Positions 7,283 through 13,025 of a stretch of DNA of 16,377 nt are shown one piece after another. The notes under the pieces were generated by a model, which was given only the letters and a program-made list of their open reading frames with translations, made no database searches and had not been told where the DNA came from. Location: NCBI GenBank assembly GCA_036524775.1, contig DATDBO010000061.1, forward strand, positions 1 through 16,377, written 5' to 3'. The DNA is from VRUE01 sp036524775. Its GTDB lineage: Bacteria; Actinomycetota; Thermoleophilia; Solirubrobacterales; 70-9. The translations under genes were made by a program, and so were the position numbers. Numbering within the stretch: position 1 is the first letter of the stretch; each line of letters opens with the position of its first letter.

Positions 7283-8782
7283 TCAGGCCGGCTGCTTCTC
7301 CGCCTGCCGCTCGCGGGGCACGCCGTTGGAGAAGCGCATCGCGCCGTCCTCGACCGGGCCGCGGCGGATCGTGCGGATGTCGAAGACGTAGTTCTGGCGC
7401 AGCTTCCAAGGCTCTCGCGAGCCCTGTTTGGGGAATTGGTCGAGCGAGCGCTGGACATAGCCCGAGGTGAAGTCGAGCAGCGGCTGCTCGGTGACCGAGG
7501 GGTCGACCTCGGGCACGCAGCGGCGCCGGCCGTGCGCATCCATGTGGCGCAGCAGGCGGCAGACGTACTCGGAGGTGAGGTCCGCCTTCAGCGTCCACGA
7601 GGCGTTGGTGTAGCCGACGGTGAAGGCCATGTTCGGCACGCCGCTCAGCATCATCCCCTTGTAGGTCATCTTGCTCGGGACGTCGACGGGCTCGCCGTCG
7701 ACGGCGAGCGTCATCCCGCCGAGGAAGAGCAGGTTGAGCCCGGTCGCGGTGACGATCGCGTCGGCCTCCAGCTCCTCGCCGGACTCGAGCTCGATTCCGC
7801 GCTCGGTGAAGCTCGCGATGCGGTCGGTGACGACCGAGGCTTCCCCCGAGGAGATCGCCTCGAAGAGGTCGCCGTCGGGGACCAGGCACATGCGCTGGTC
7901 CCAGGGGTCGTAGCGGGGGGTGAAGTGCTTGTCGACGTCGTAGCCGGCGGGCAGGGCGCGCTCGACCCCGCGGCGGATGAAGCGCTTGACCGCCTGCGGC
8001 CGGCGGCGGCTGAGCTGGTAGAAGGCGGTCTGGATCAGGACGTTCTTCCAGCGCACGATCGAGTAAGCGACGCGGTCGGGAAGGCGGCGGCGCAGCCAGT
8101 TGGCGATCCGGTCCTGGGCCGGCAGCGAGGCGATGTAGGTGGGCGAGCGCTGCAGCATCGTCACGTGCGCGGCCTGCTCGGCCATCGCCGGCACCAGCGT
8201 CACGGCGGTGGCGCCGCTGCCGATCACGACGACGCGCTTGCCGGCGTAGTCGAGGTCCTCGGGCCAGTGCTGGGGGTGGACGATCGGGCCGGGGAAGCGG
8301 TCGACGCCCTCGAACTCGGGCGTGTAGCCCTCGTCGTAGCGGTAGTAGCCGCTGCAGCTCCAGAGGAAGTCACAGGTCAGCTGGACCTTCTCGCCGCTGT
8401 CCGTGCACTCGGCCTCGACCGTCCAGCGCGCCTCCTCGCTCGACCACTCGGCGGCGACGACGCGCCGACGGAAGCGGATCTTGTCCTCGATGCCGCTCTC
8501 GCGCGCGGTCTGCCGCACGTACTCGAGGATCGAGGCGCCGTCGGTGATCGAGTGCGACGCGGTCCACGGCTTGAAGCGATAGCCGAGCGTGTGCATATCG
8601 GAGTCCGAGCGGATGCCGGGGTAACGGAAGAGGTCCCAGGTGCCGCCGAGGTCGTCGCGCGCCTCGAGGATCGCGTAGCTCTTGCCGGGGCAGCGCTCTT
8701 GGAGGTGCCAGGCGGCGCCGATCCCCGAGAGGCCGGCGCCGACGATCAGCACGTCGAGATGTTCGGGCGACCCGTCGGTCAC
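7283..8782 (-). CDS. ethA: Flavin-containing Baeyer-Villiger monooxygenase, EthA-like
   Basis: 499-aa FAD- and NADPH-dependent monooxygenase, close in length and wording to mycobacterial EthA (489 aa). Features: FAD Rossmann motif VGAGLSG (14-20), EthA-like GGTWDLFRYPGIRSDSDM (46-63), the Baeyer-Villiger fingerprint FPGPIVHPQHW (163-173, FxGxxxHxxxW), NADPH Rossmann motif VIGSGATA, and the C-terminal KMTYKGMMLSGVPNMAFTVGYTNASWTLKADL. It should insert oxygen next to a ketone carbonyl, or S-oxygenate thioamides. The start is GTG giving VTDGSPEHLDVLIVGAG, which aligns with EthA's N-terminus. The longer frame upstream has no standard start and runs into the reductase gene. A perfect inverted repeat lies just upstream. 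EthA is repressed by a TetR protein in mycobacteria; none is in this window. Confidence 0.93.
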   Translation of the reverse strand: MTDGSPEHLDVLIVGAGLSGIGAAWHLQERCPGKSYAILEARDDLGGTWDLFRYPGIRSDSDMHTLGYRFKPWTASHSITDGASILEYVRQTARESGIEDKIRFRRRVVAAEWSSEEARWTVEAECTDSGEKVQLTCDFLWSCSGYYRYDEGYTPEFEGVDRFPGPIVHPQHWPEDLDYAGKRVVVIGSGATAVTLVPAMAEQAAHVTMLQRSPTYIASLPAQDRIANWLRRRLPDRVAYSIVRWKNVLIQTAFYQLSRRRPQAVKRFIRRGVERALPAGYDVDKHFTPRYDPWDQRMCLVPDGDLFEAISSGEASVVTDRIASFTERGIELESGEELEADAIVTATGLNLLFLGGMTLAVDGEPVDVPSKMTYKGMMLSGVPNMAFTVGYTNASWTLKADLTSEYVCRLLRHMDAHGRRRCVPEVDPSVTEQPLLDFTSGYVQRSLDQFPKQGSREPWKLRQNYVFDIRTIRRGPVEDGAMRFSNGVPRERQAEKQPA

Positions 8783-8833
8783 GAGCGCCGATTCTCGCAG
8801 ACTGGCCGGCTGGCCAGTGTGAGCTGCGACATA
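8780..8833 (-). other. Possible 17-codon leader ORF overlapping the ethA start
   Basis: An ATG at 8833 opens a frame encoding MSQLTLASRPVCENRRS, whose TGA overlaps the ethA GTG as GTGA. It fills most of the gap between the reductase gene and ethA. Overlap of a short frame with the next start is typical of translational coupling. It has no strong Shine-Dalgarno, and a frame this short is expected by chance, so coding is doubtful. Confidence 0.25.
8801..8818. promoter_or_regulatory. Inverted repeat upstream of ethA, possible operator
   Basis: Perfect 7-bp arms ACTGGCC (8801-8807) and GGCCAGT (8812-8818) separated by 4 bp, centred about 27 bp before the ethA GTG in a 73-bp intergenic gap. It could be a TetR-type operator, a short hairpin affecting translation initiation, or chance in GC-rich DNA. 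It lies inside a 17-codon frame described separately. Confidence 0.45.
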
Positions 8834-8855
8834 CCGCTCGCGAACGAGCCGCCGG

Positions 8856-9488
8856 TCAGCCGACCCGGTAACGCAGGTGCGTGACTTCGGGGGTGTGGAC
8901 GACAAGCGTCTGCTCCAGCGGCAGGCCGGCGCCGGCGCCGTTCTCGAACAGCCGCGCGCCGCCGCCGAGCAGCACCGGCACGACGTTGAGCTGCATCTCG
9001 TCGACCAGGCCGGCCGCGAGGCACTGCTGGATGGCGTTCGCACCGCCGCCGATGGATACGTCCTTGCCGCCCGCGGCCTCCCGGGCCTGCTCGAGCGCGG
9101 ACTCGATCCCGTCGGCGGCGAAGGCGAAAGTCGTCTCGCCGAGCGTCAACGGCTCCCGCTCGTGGTGGGTGAGGACGAAGACCGGCATCCCGAAGGGGGG
9201 CTCCTCGCCCCACCAGCCGTTCCACGGCTCCTCGCTCCATGGCCCCGGACCGCCGCCGAACATGCCGCGGCCCATGATCACCGCGCCGACCTCGCCGAGG
9301 GCCTTTTCGAACAGCGGCGTGCTCGCCGTGACCTCGCCGCCCTCGTGACCGTGGGCGCGGCGCCAGGCCTCCAGCTTGATCACCCACTCGTGCAGCTGCT
9401 CGCCGCCTTCGCCGAGCGGGTGCTCCTCGCTCTGGTTCGGCCCGGCGACGTAGCCGTCGGCGGAGACCGAGATCTCGAACCTCAGCAT
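8856..9488 (-). CDS. RibD C-terminal/dihydrofolate-reductase-fold protein
   Basis: 210-aa protein of the actinobacterial DHFR-like family (RibD_C). The N-terminus FEISVSADGYVAGPNQS is the family's opening strand and substrate loop. GAVIMGRGMFGGG (67-79) follows, then VFVLTHHEREPL, and the NADPH-binding stretch KDVSIGGGANAIQQCLAAGLVDEMQLNVVPVLLGGGARLF. Members are NADPH-dependent reductases of mostly unknown substrate and are not true folate enzymes. Start is ATG, 8 bp after the VOC gene stop, so the two genes form an operon; the Shine-Dalgarno is weak. It may continue into ethA after a 73-bp gap. Confidence 0.92.
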   Translation of the reverse strand: MLRFEISVSADGYVAGPNQSEEHPLGEGGEQLHEWVIKLEAWRRAHGHEGGEVTASTPLFEKALGEVGAVIMGRGMFGGGPGPWSEEPWNGWWGEEPPFGMPVFVLTHHEREPLTLGETTFAFAADGIESALEQAREAAGGKDVSIGGGANAIQQCLAAGLVDEMQLNVVPVLLGGGARLFENGAGAGLPLEQTLVVHTPEVTHLRYRVG

Positions 9489-9496
9489 CGGCGTCG

Positions 9497-9856
9497 CTAC
9501 TCGTAGGGCGCGTAGCGGTTGTGCAGCATCAGGTCGTTGCCGTCGGGGTCGGTGAAGAAGGCCATGTGGCAGACACCGGTATCGAGGATCTCGCCGGTGA
9601 ACTCGACCCCCTTCGCCTCCAGCTCGGCCCGGGCGGCGGCGACGTCGTCGACGTGCAGCGCCGGGTGGGCGTTCTTCTGCGGCGCGAAGTCCATGCCGAA
9701 TTTCGCCGGCTCCCAGATGCCGAAGCAGGTGTCGCCCGCCCAGAATTCGAATTCGCCGCGATCGTCAGGCCGCAGGCCGAGCGTCTCGACATAGAAGCGG
9801 CGCGAACGCTCCGCGTCCTGCGAGGGGACCCCGATGAAGTCGGTCTTGCTGATCAC
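9497..9856 (-). CDS. VOC-family protein (glyoxalase/bleomycin-resistance/dioxygenase fold)
   Basis: 119-aa single-domain VOC protein with paired beta-alpha-beta-beta-beta modules. Module 1 is TDFIGVPSQDAERSRRFYVETLGLRPDDRG...FGIWEP; module 2 is HPALHVDDVAAARAELEAKGVEFTGEILDTGVCHMAFFTDPDGNDLMLHNRY. The final FTDPDGNDLMLH is the characteristic end, but the usual metal-ligand Glu (DPDGNxxEL) is replaced by Met, so it may bind rather than catalyse. The start is GTG with GGAGG 6 nt upstream, a clear ribosome-binding site. It is first in a short operon with the RibD-like reductase and lies 58 bp downstream of the DUF2855 gene. Confidence 0.9.
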   Translation of the reverse strand: MISKTDFIGVPSQDAERSRRFYVETLGLRPDDRGEFEFWAGDTCFGIWEPAKFGMDFAPQKNAHPALHVDDVAAARAELEAKGVEFTGEILDTGVCHMAFFTDPDGNDLMLHNRYAPYE

Positions 9857-9861
9857 GTGGC

Positions 9862-9868
9862 CTCCAAT
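9862..9868 (-). promoter_or_regulatory. Ribosome-binding site of the VOC gene
   Basis: TTGGAGG on the minus strand lies about 6 nt before the GTG at 9856 and supports that start. Confidence 0.6.
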
Positions 9869-9914
9869 GCGAGCGGTGGTCAGGGAGTGCGCTCAGCGTA
9901 GCGCCGCCGCCTTC

Positions 9915-11009
9915 CTACAGCGTGAGCACGTGGGCTTGCTTGGGTTCGACGCGGCCCTCGAGCACGTCGAGGTAGGCGTCGCGGACCGCGTCGAAGCCGT
10001 TGCCGCGGATCGTCTCCAGCCAGCCCGCCGTCCACTCGCAGAACGGGTGCCAGGCGTCGGCGACGCGCGACTCGAGGCCGGCGCGGCCCCAGTCTTTCGC
10101 GCGCTTGGAGACGCGGTCGGGGGCGAAGAAGAACCTCGGCTGCGGCCCGGGCAGGTCGCCGCCCCCGGCGCGCAGGGCCTCCCAGTGGGTCATCCCCACC
10201 GCCATGCTGTGGACCAGCTCGTCGCCGAAGTGCGTGTGGACGGCCTGGCGGACGTCGCCGTCGCCGGCGATGTCGACGAAGGTCGCCGGGCCGCGCTCGA
10301 GCGAGCCGATCGCGTCGTAGGCGACCGTGCGGTCGTAGATCCCCAGGCCCGCGACGAACTCGGCGTTGCCGGGCGAGGTGAGGCCGACCAGCTCGACGCC
10401 GTCGCGCCGCGAGAGCAGGAACGCGGCTGCGATCGCCGTCTTGCTCGAAGCGCTTGAGACGAGCACCGGACCGCCCGCGGCCAGGCCCTCGTCGTCGAGC
10501 TGGTCGTCGATCAGGAAGGAGGTGAAGAAGAGCGGCCGCAACAGCATCTGGACCTCCTCGCTGTCGGCCCGGTAGAAAGAATCGGCCGAGGTTGCCAGGT
10601 AGCGGTGGTACGCCGACGGCAGCGCCTTGCGGTGCGGGGAGGCGTCGACGAAGCCCGCCTCGCCGGCGTCGGCGGGCGCGACGACGAGGTGCGAAGACGG
10701 CGGCAGGTAGCCGAACACGCGGGTGCCGGGCTCGACGCCCTCCGCCTCGCTCCGCTCGACCGCGGCGAAGCCCCACATCGGCACGCGTCCCCAGCCATCC
10801 TCCTCAGTCGGAAAGAAGTCCCAGTAGGACATCGCCTCGCCGAACACCCCGTAGGTGACGTTGTTCGAGGTGAGGCCGAAGGTCTCGACCCGAAGCAGCG
10901 CCTGGCCGGGCTCGATCGCGGGCGCCGGGCCCTCGTCGATTCGGCACTCGCGCAGGTCGTCGCGCTTGACCAGGAAGTCCGTCATCCCCCTGGATGCTCT
11001 CACGTTCAT
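9915..11009 (-). CDS. DUF2855 family protein (MDR-like fold, function unknown)
   Basis: 364 aa from the first ATG (11009), or 356 aa from a second in-frame ATG at 10985 (MTDFLVKRDDL), which matches the usual family start better and has AGGGGG directly before it. The protein resembles a medium-chain dehydrogenase without its zinc ligands: N-terminal GroES-like part with GQALLRVETFGLTSNNVTYGVFG and a YWDFFP motif typical of DUF2855, then a degenerate nucleotide-binding region LVSSASSKTAIAAAFLLSRRDGVELVGLTSPGN. Its reaction is unknown. It is divergent from the SDR gene at 11023 with only 13-37 bp between starts, and lies upstream of the VOC/reductase/ethA/thioesterase group, so a shared catabolic role is plausible but unproven. 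Confidence 0.88.
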   Translation of the reverse strand: MNVRASRGMTDFLVKRDDLRECRIDEGPAPAIEPGQALLRVETFGLTSNNVTYGVFGEAMSYWDFFPTEEDGWGRVPMWGFAAVERSEAEGVEPGTRVFGYLPPSSHLVVAPADAGEAGFVDASPHRKALPSAYHRYLATSADSFYRADSEEVQMLLRPLFFTSFLIDDQLDDEGLAAGGPVLVSSASSKTAIAAAFLLSRRDGVELVGLTSPGNAEFVAGLGIYDRTVAYDAIGSLERGPATFVDIAGDGDVRQAVHTHFGDELVHSMAVGMTHWEALRAGGGDLPGPQPRFFFAPDRVSKRAKDWGRAGLESRVADAWHPFCEWTAGWLETIRGNGFDAVRDAYLDVLEGRVEPKQAHVLTL

Positions 11010-11022
11010 ACTGCCCGCAACG

Positions 11023-12063
11023 ATGGGGGCCGCAGGAACGGAGACGAAGACGGTGCTGGTGACGGGCGGCTCGGGCTACCTGGGCAGCTGGTGCCTGATC
11101 GAGCTACTGCGCCGCGGCTACGCGGTGCGCACGACCGTGCGCGACCTCTCTCGCGAGGCCGAGGTGCGCGCCGCGATCGCCGGCGAGGTAGACCCCGAGG
11201 ACCGGCTCACCTTCCACGCCGCCGACCTGCTCGCCGACGAGGGCTGGGCGGAGGCCATCTCCGGCTGCGACTACGTGCTCCACGTCGCCTCCCCCTTCCC
11301 ACCGCAACAGCCGAAGGACCCCGACGAGCTGATCGTGCCGGCACGCGACGGCACGCTGCGAGTGCTGCGGGCGAGCCTCGACGCGGGCGTCGAGCGGATC
11401 GTCGTCACCTCCTCGGTGGCGGCCGTCACCGGTGGCACGAAAGCGATCTCGGGCAGACCGCTCGCCGAGGGGGACTGGAGCGACCCGGACAACCCGAAGC
11501 TGACGCCCTACGCCCGCTCGAAGACGATCGCCGAGCGGGCGGCTTGGGATTTCATGGCCGAGCGGGGCGCGACGGAGAAGCTGGCAACGATCAATCCGGG
11601 CGCGATCGTCGGGCCGGTACTGAGCGAGGACCGCTCCTTCTCGCTGCAGGCGATCGAACGGCTGCTGGGCGGGATGCCCGGCGTGCCGCGGATCGGCTTC
11701 AGCTTCGTCGACGTGCGCGACGTCGCCGACCTGGAGATCAGGGCGATGACCGACCCCGCCGCGGGCGGCCGGCGCTTCATCGCCGTCGACTCCTTCATGT
11801 GGATGTCCGAAGTCGCCGCCGTCCTGCGCGACCGCCTCGGCGAGGACGCCGGCAAGGTACCGACCCGCGGCGTCCCAAACTTCGTCGTGCGGGCCATGGG
11901 GCTCTTCGACCCAGGCGTCCGCTCGATCGTCGGCCAGCTCGGCAAGCGAACCCGCATCTCGAGCGAGAAGGCGAGGAGCAGCCTCGGCTGGTCCCCACGG
12001 CCACTGGACGACACGATCGCCGAGTGTGGGGAAAGCATCAGGGCCGCCCGAAGGCGGCCCTGA
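11023..12063 (+). CDS. NAD(P)-dependent extended SDR, dihydroflavonol-4-reductase-like aldehyde/ketone reductase
   Basis: 346-aa extended short-chain dehydrogenase. The cofactor motif is TGGSGYLGSW (14-23), with Arg36/Arg40 after beta-2 consistent with NADPH preference. HVASPF (87-92) is the DFR-type signature and VVTSSVAAV (127-135) holds the catalytic Ser region. Tyr163 and Lys167 in YARSK form the YxxxK pair, and NPGAIVGPVL follows. Start chosen at ATG 11023, which puts the Rossmann motif at the usual place; an upstream in-frame extension would overlap the divergent DUF2855 gene. There is no Shine-Dalgarno, so a leaderless mRNA is possible. The stop codon lies inside a strong hairpin. Confidence 0.93.
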   Translation: MGAAGTETKTVLVTGGSGYLGSWCLIELLRRGYAVRTTVRDLSREAEVRAAIAGEVDPEDRLTFHAADLLADEGWAEAISGCDYVLHVASPFPPQQPKDPDELIVPARDGTLRVLRASLDAGVERIVVTSSVAAVTGGTKAISGRPLAEGDWSDPDNPKLTPYARSKTIAERAAWDFMAERGATEKLATINPGAIVGPVLSEDRSFSLQAIERLLGGMPGVPRIGFSFVDVRDVADLEIRAMTDPAAGGRRFIAVDSFMWMSEVAAVLRDRLGEDAGKVPTRGVPNFVVRAMGLFDPGVRSIVGQLGKRTRISSEKARSSLGWSPRPLDDTIAECGESIRAARRRP

Positions 12064-12064
12064 T
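12037..12064 (-). terminator. Perfect 12-bp stem hairpin, UUCG loop on the minus strand
   Basis: ATCAGGGCCGCC (12037-12048) and GGCGGCCCTGAT (12053-12064) are perfect complements around a 4-nt loop. On the minus strand the loop is TTCG closed by C-G, the exceptionally stable cUUCGg tetraloop, followed by GCTTTCCCC. On the plus strand the loop is CGAA and there is no T-run. The orientation therefore favours terminating a minus-strand transcript coming from about 12240, though it also covers the stop codon of the convergent SDR gene. Confidence 0.75.
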
Positions 12065-12177
12065 CTGGTGCTTGGAGACGAAACGCGGGAACCACGAACG
12101 GGTGGGACAAAGCCCGCCTCCCTGCGCTCGCCGGTGCCCGGGGTGGATTCCACCGGGCGCCCGAACCAGTGCGGCGC

Positions 12178-12222
12178 CTAGCGGCCCTGCACCTCCAGAG
12201 TCCCCTCAAGCATGTGAATCAA
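12178..12222 (-). CDS. Possible 14-aa mini-ORF with near-perfect Shine-Dalgarno
   Basis: A TTG at 12222 opens a frame encoding MIHMLEGTLEVQGR and a TAG stop; an internal ATG at 12213 would give 11 residues. AAAGGAGGTGGTCC (12227-12240) precedes it, and its AGGAGG ends 10 nt before the TTG, better spacing than for the ATG. No other gene in the window has such a long match to the 16S rRNA tail. The peptide resembles nothing I recognise. Possible roles: a regulatory leader peptide, a translated small RNA, or a ribosome-binding decoy. The long Shine-Dalgarno is direct evidence; translation is inference. Confidence 0.4.
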   Translation of the reverse strand: MIHMLEGTLEVQGR

Positions 12223-12226
12223 GTTA

Positions 12227-12240
12227 GGACCACCTCCTTT
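12227..12240 (-). promoter_or_regulatory. Full-length Shine-Dalgarno (AAAGGAGGTGGTCC)
   Basis: Complementary to the 3' end of bacterial 16S rRNA (GGATCACCTCCTTTCT) at all but one position, that exception being a wobble-type change. Most neighbouring genes have weak or no Shine-Dalgarno, so its presence in an intergenic region is striking. Confidence 0.65.
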
Positions 12241-12305
12241 CTCTGGTCATCCGATTGAAGCAGACCGACCGGACTCGGGACAAGCACCACAAATCGTTAA
12301 TAAAG

Positions 12306-12343
12306 TCAGATTGTTCTGATCATATGCTGACCGCATGCTGAAC
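12306..12343 (+). promoter_or_regulatory. Promoter/operator-like region of the 200-aa gene
   Basis: TATGCT (12323-12328) ends 6 nt before the ATG at 12335, the geometry of a leaderless actinobacterial promoter. Just upstream is a perfect inverted repeat TCAGA-ttgt-TCTGA (12306-12319). ATGCTGA occurs twice, at 12324 and across the start codon at 12335. No strong -35 hexamer is visible. Confidence 0.4.
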
Positions 12344-12937
12344 CCGAGCGAGTACTCCCAGGCAACGCGGACCGCGACCCTCTGTTACGAAGTCGTCTCG
12401 CTAGACGCCTACTGGACCCAAGCGGCCCGCGAGGGGCTAGTCGCCGACAGCGAGGGCATCCAGGTCGTGATCGATGCGCTGGACGTGGGCCTGATCACGC
12501 TCGCCGAGCACATGAGCGTCGTGATCGCGCTGTTCGAAGCGCACGAGGAGCGGATGCGCACAGTCTTCGAAAAGGCAGTGGGCGCCCCGTTCGGTCCCGA
12601 TCCCGGTCCCGACCCCGGCCCGTTCTTGGCAACGCTGCAGGCGGACCGACGGCGCGAGGTCATACGGGAGGCCATCGAGAGCAGGGGCGGCGGCGACCCC
12701 GCCACTGCCGCCATCGCCGCGGCCGAGAGCCTGCGCGGCAGCGTCGACGGCGAGCGGCAGGAGCTGCGGGCCGAGTTCGAGCGCGCCTCGCGCGGCTCGG
12801 CTTCCGATGGCGACATATCCGACCATGCGCTCAAAGACATCGCCTTGATCGCCCTCGGGTTGGGGCTGGCCGCGGCCGGCATGCGCGGGGGTCTGATCGA
12901 GGCTGCCGTCGCCCTCGTCGACCTGATCTTCGGCTGA
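12335..12937 (+). CDS. Hypothetical protein, 200 aa, with hydrophobic C-terminus
   Basis: I do not recognise this protein. Residues 1-85 look helical (VVSLDAYWTQAAREGLVADSEGIQVVIDALDVGLITLAEHMSVVIALFEAHEERMRTVFEKAV). A Pro/Asp/Gly repeat PDPGPDPGPF (about 89-98) forms a linker, then comes a charged helical segment (98-160). The C-terminal ~38 residues (DHALKDIALIALGLGLAAAGMRGGLIEAAVALVDLIFG) are strongly hydrophobic and glycine-rich, enough for a membrane hairpin or an amphipathic insertion segment. Codon usage is GC3-rich, supporting a real gene. It stands alone, divergent from the mini-ORF unit and convergent with the sigma factor gene. A membrane-active or toxin-like role is possible but only a guess. 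Confidence 0.6.
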   Translation: MLNPSEYSQATRTATLCYEVVSLDAYWTQAAREGLVADSEGIQVVIDALDVGLITLAEHMSVVIALFEAHEERMRTVFEKAVGAPFGPDPGPDPGPFLATLQADRRREVIREAIESRGGGDPATAAIAAAESLRGSVDGERQELRAEFERASRGSASDGDISDHALKDIALIALGLGLAAAGMRGGLIEAAVALVDLIFG

Positions 12938-12962
12938 GACTGCCCGGTACCTCACGGCCTGC

Positions 12963-13023
12963 CGCCGATCGGCGAACGCCCCGGCGTGAGTCCTTTCTCA
13001 ACGCCCGGCGTGTAGTCCTTTCC
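12963..13023. repeat. Tandem dyad repeats between convergent genes
   Basis: A perfect 12-bp palindrome CGCCGATCGGCG (12963-12974) is followed by two near-identical ~24-bp direct repeats (12975-12999 and 13000-13023). Each contains a small dyad of arms ACGCC and GGCGT followed by an AGTCCTTTC tail. The second copy has one base less in the C-run and one extra T. They fill the 88-bp gap between the hypothetical gene and the sigma-factor stop. They may terminate transcription from either side or bind a protein. Confidence 0.7.
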
Positions 13024-13025
13024 GC

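Larger units (their letters stand above)
12065..12334. other. 270-bp intergenic region with structured RNA signals
   Basis: No long gene fits here. Reading the minus strand from the right, there is an AT-richer divergent promoter region (12241-12334), a 14-base Shine-Dalgarno match (12227-12240) and a 14-codon ORF (12178-12222). A hairpin follows with arms GCCCGGGGTGG/CCACCGGGC and loop ATT (12136-12158), then GC-rich sequence up to the UUCG hairpin. The part near 12290-12334 is clearly less GC-rich than the rest of the window. Together it looks like a short independent minus-strand transcription unit. Confidence 0.5.

Noticed and set aside
7929..7945. TGTCGA occurrences inside ethA and elsewhere as further sigma-factor promoters
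   Set aside because: They lie within coding sequence and lack a CG(A/T)C block placed upstream of a gene start; the hexamer is common in GC-rich DNA.
11104..12153. Extending the minus-strand transcript into a 349-codon ORF starting at GTG 12153
   Set aside because: Almost all of it is antisense to the SDR gene, with no domain and a composition typical of shadows; the UUCG hairpin at 12037-12064 would also stop the transcript early.
12227..12240. A fragment of a 16S rRNA 3' end on the plus strand (GGACCACCTCCTTT)
   Set aside because: Similarity is limited to about 16 bases and no adjoining helix 45 sequence is present; a Shine-Dalgarno on the minus strand is the simpler reading.
12437..12955. 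Minus-strand 172-codon frame opposite the 200-aa hypothetical gene
   Set aside because: The plus-strand frame has a better promoter geometry, a sensible hydrophobic C-terminus and GC3 bias; the minus frame looks like a shadow. The plus gene is itself unproven, so this is a judgement.
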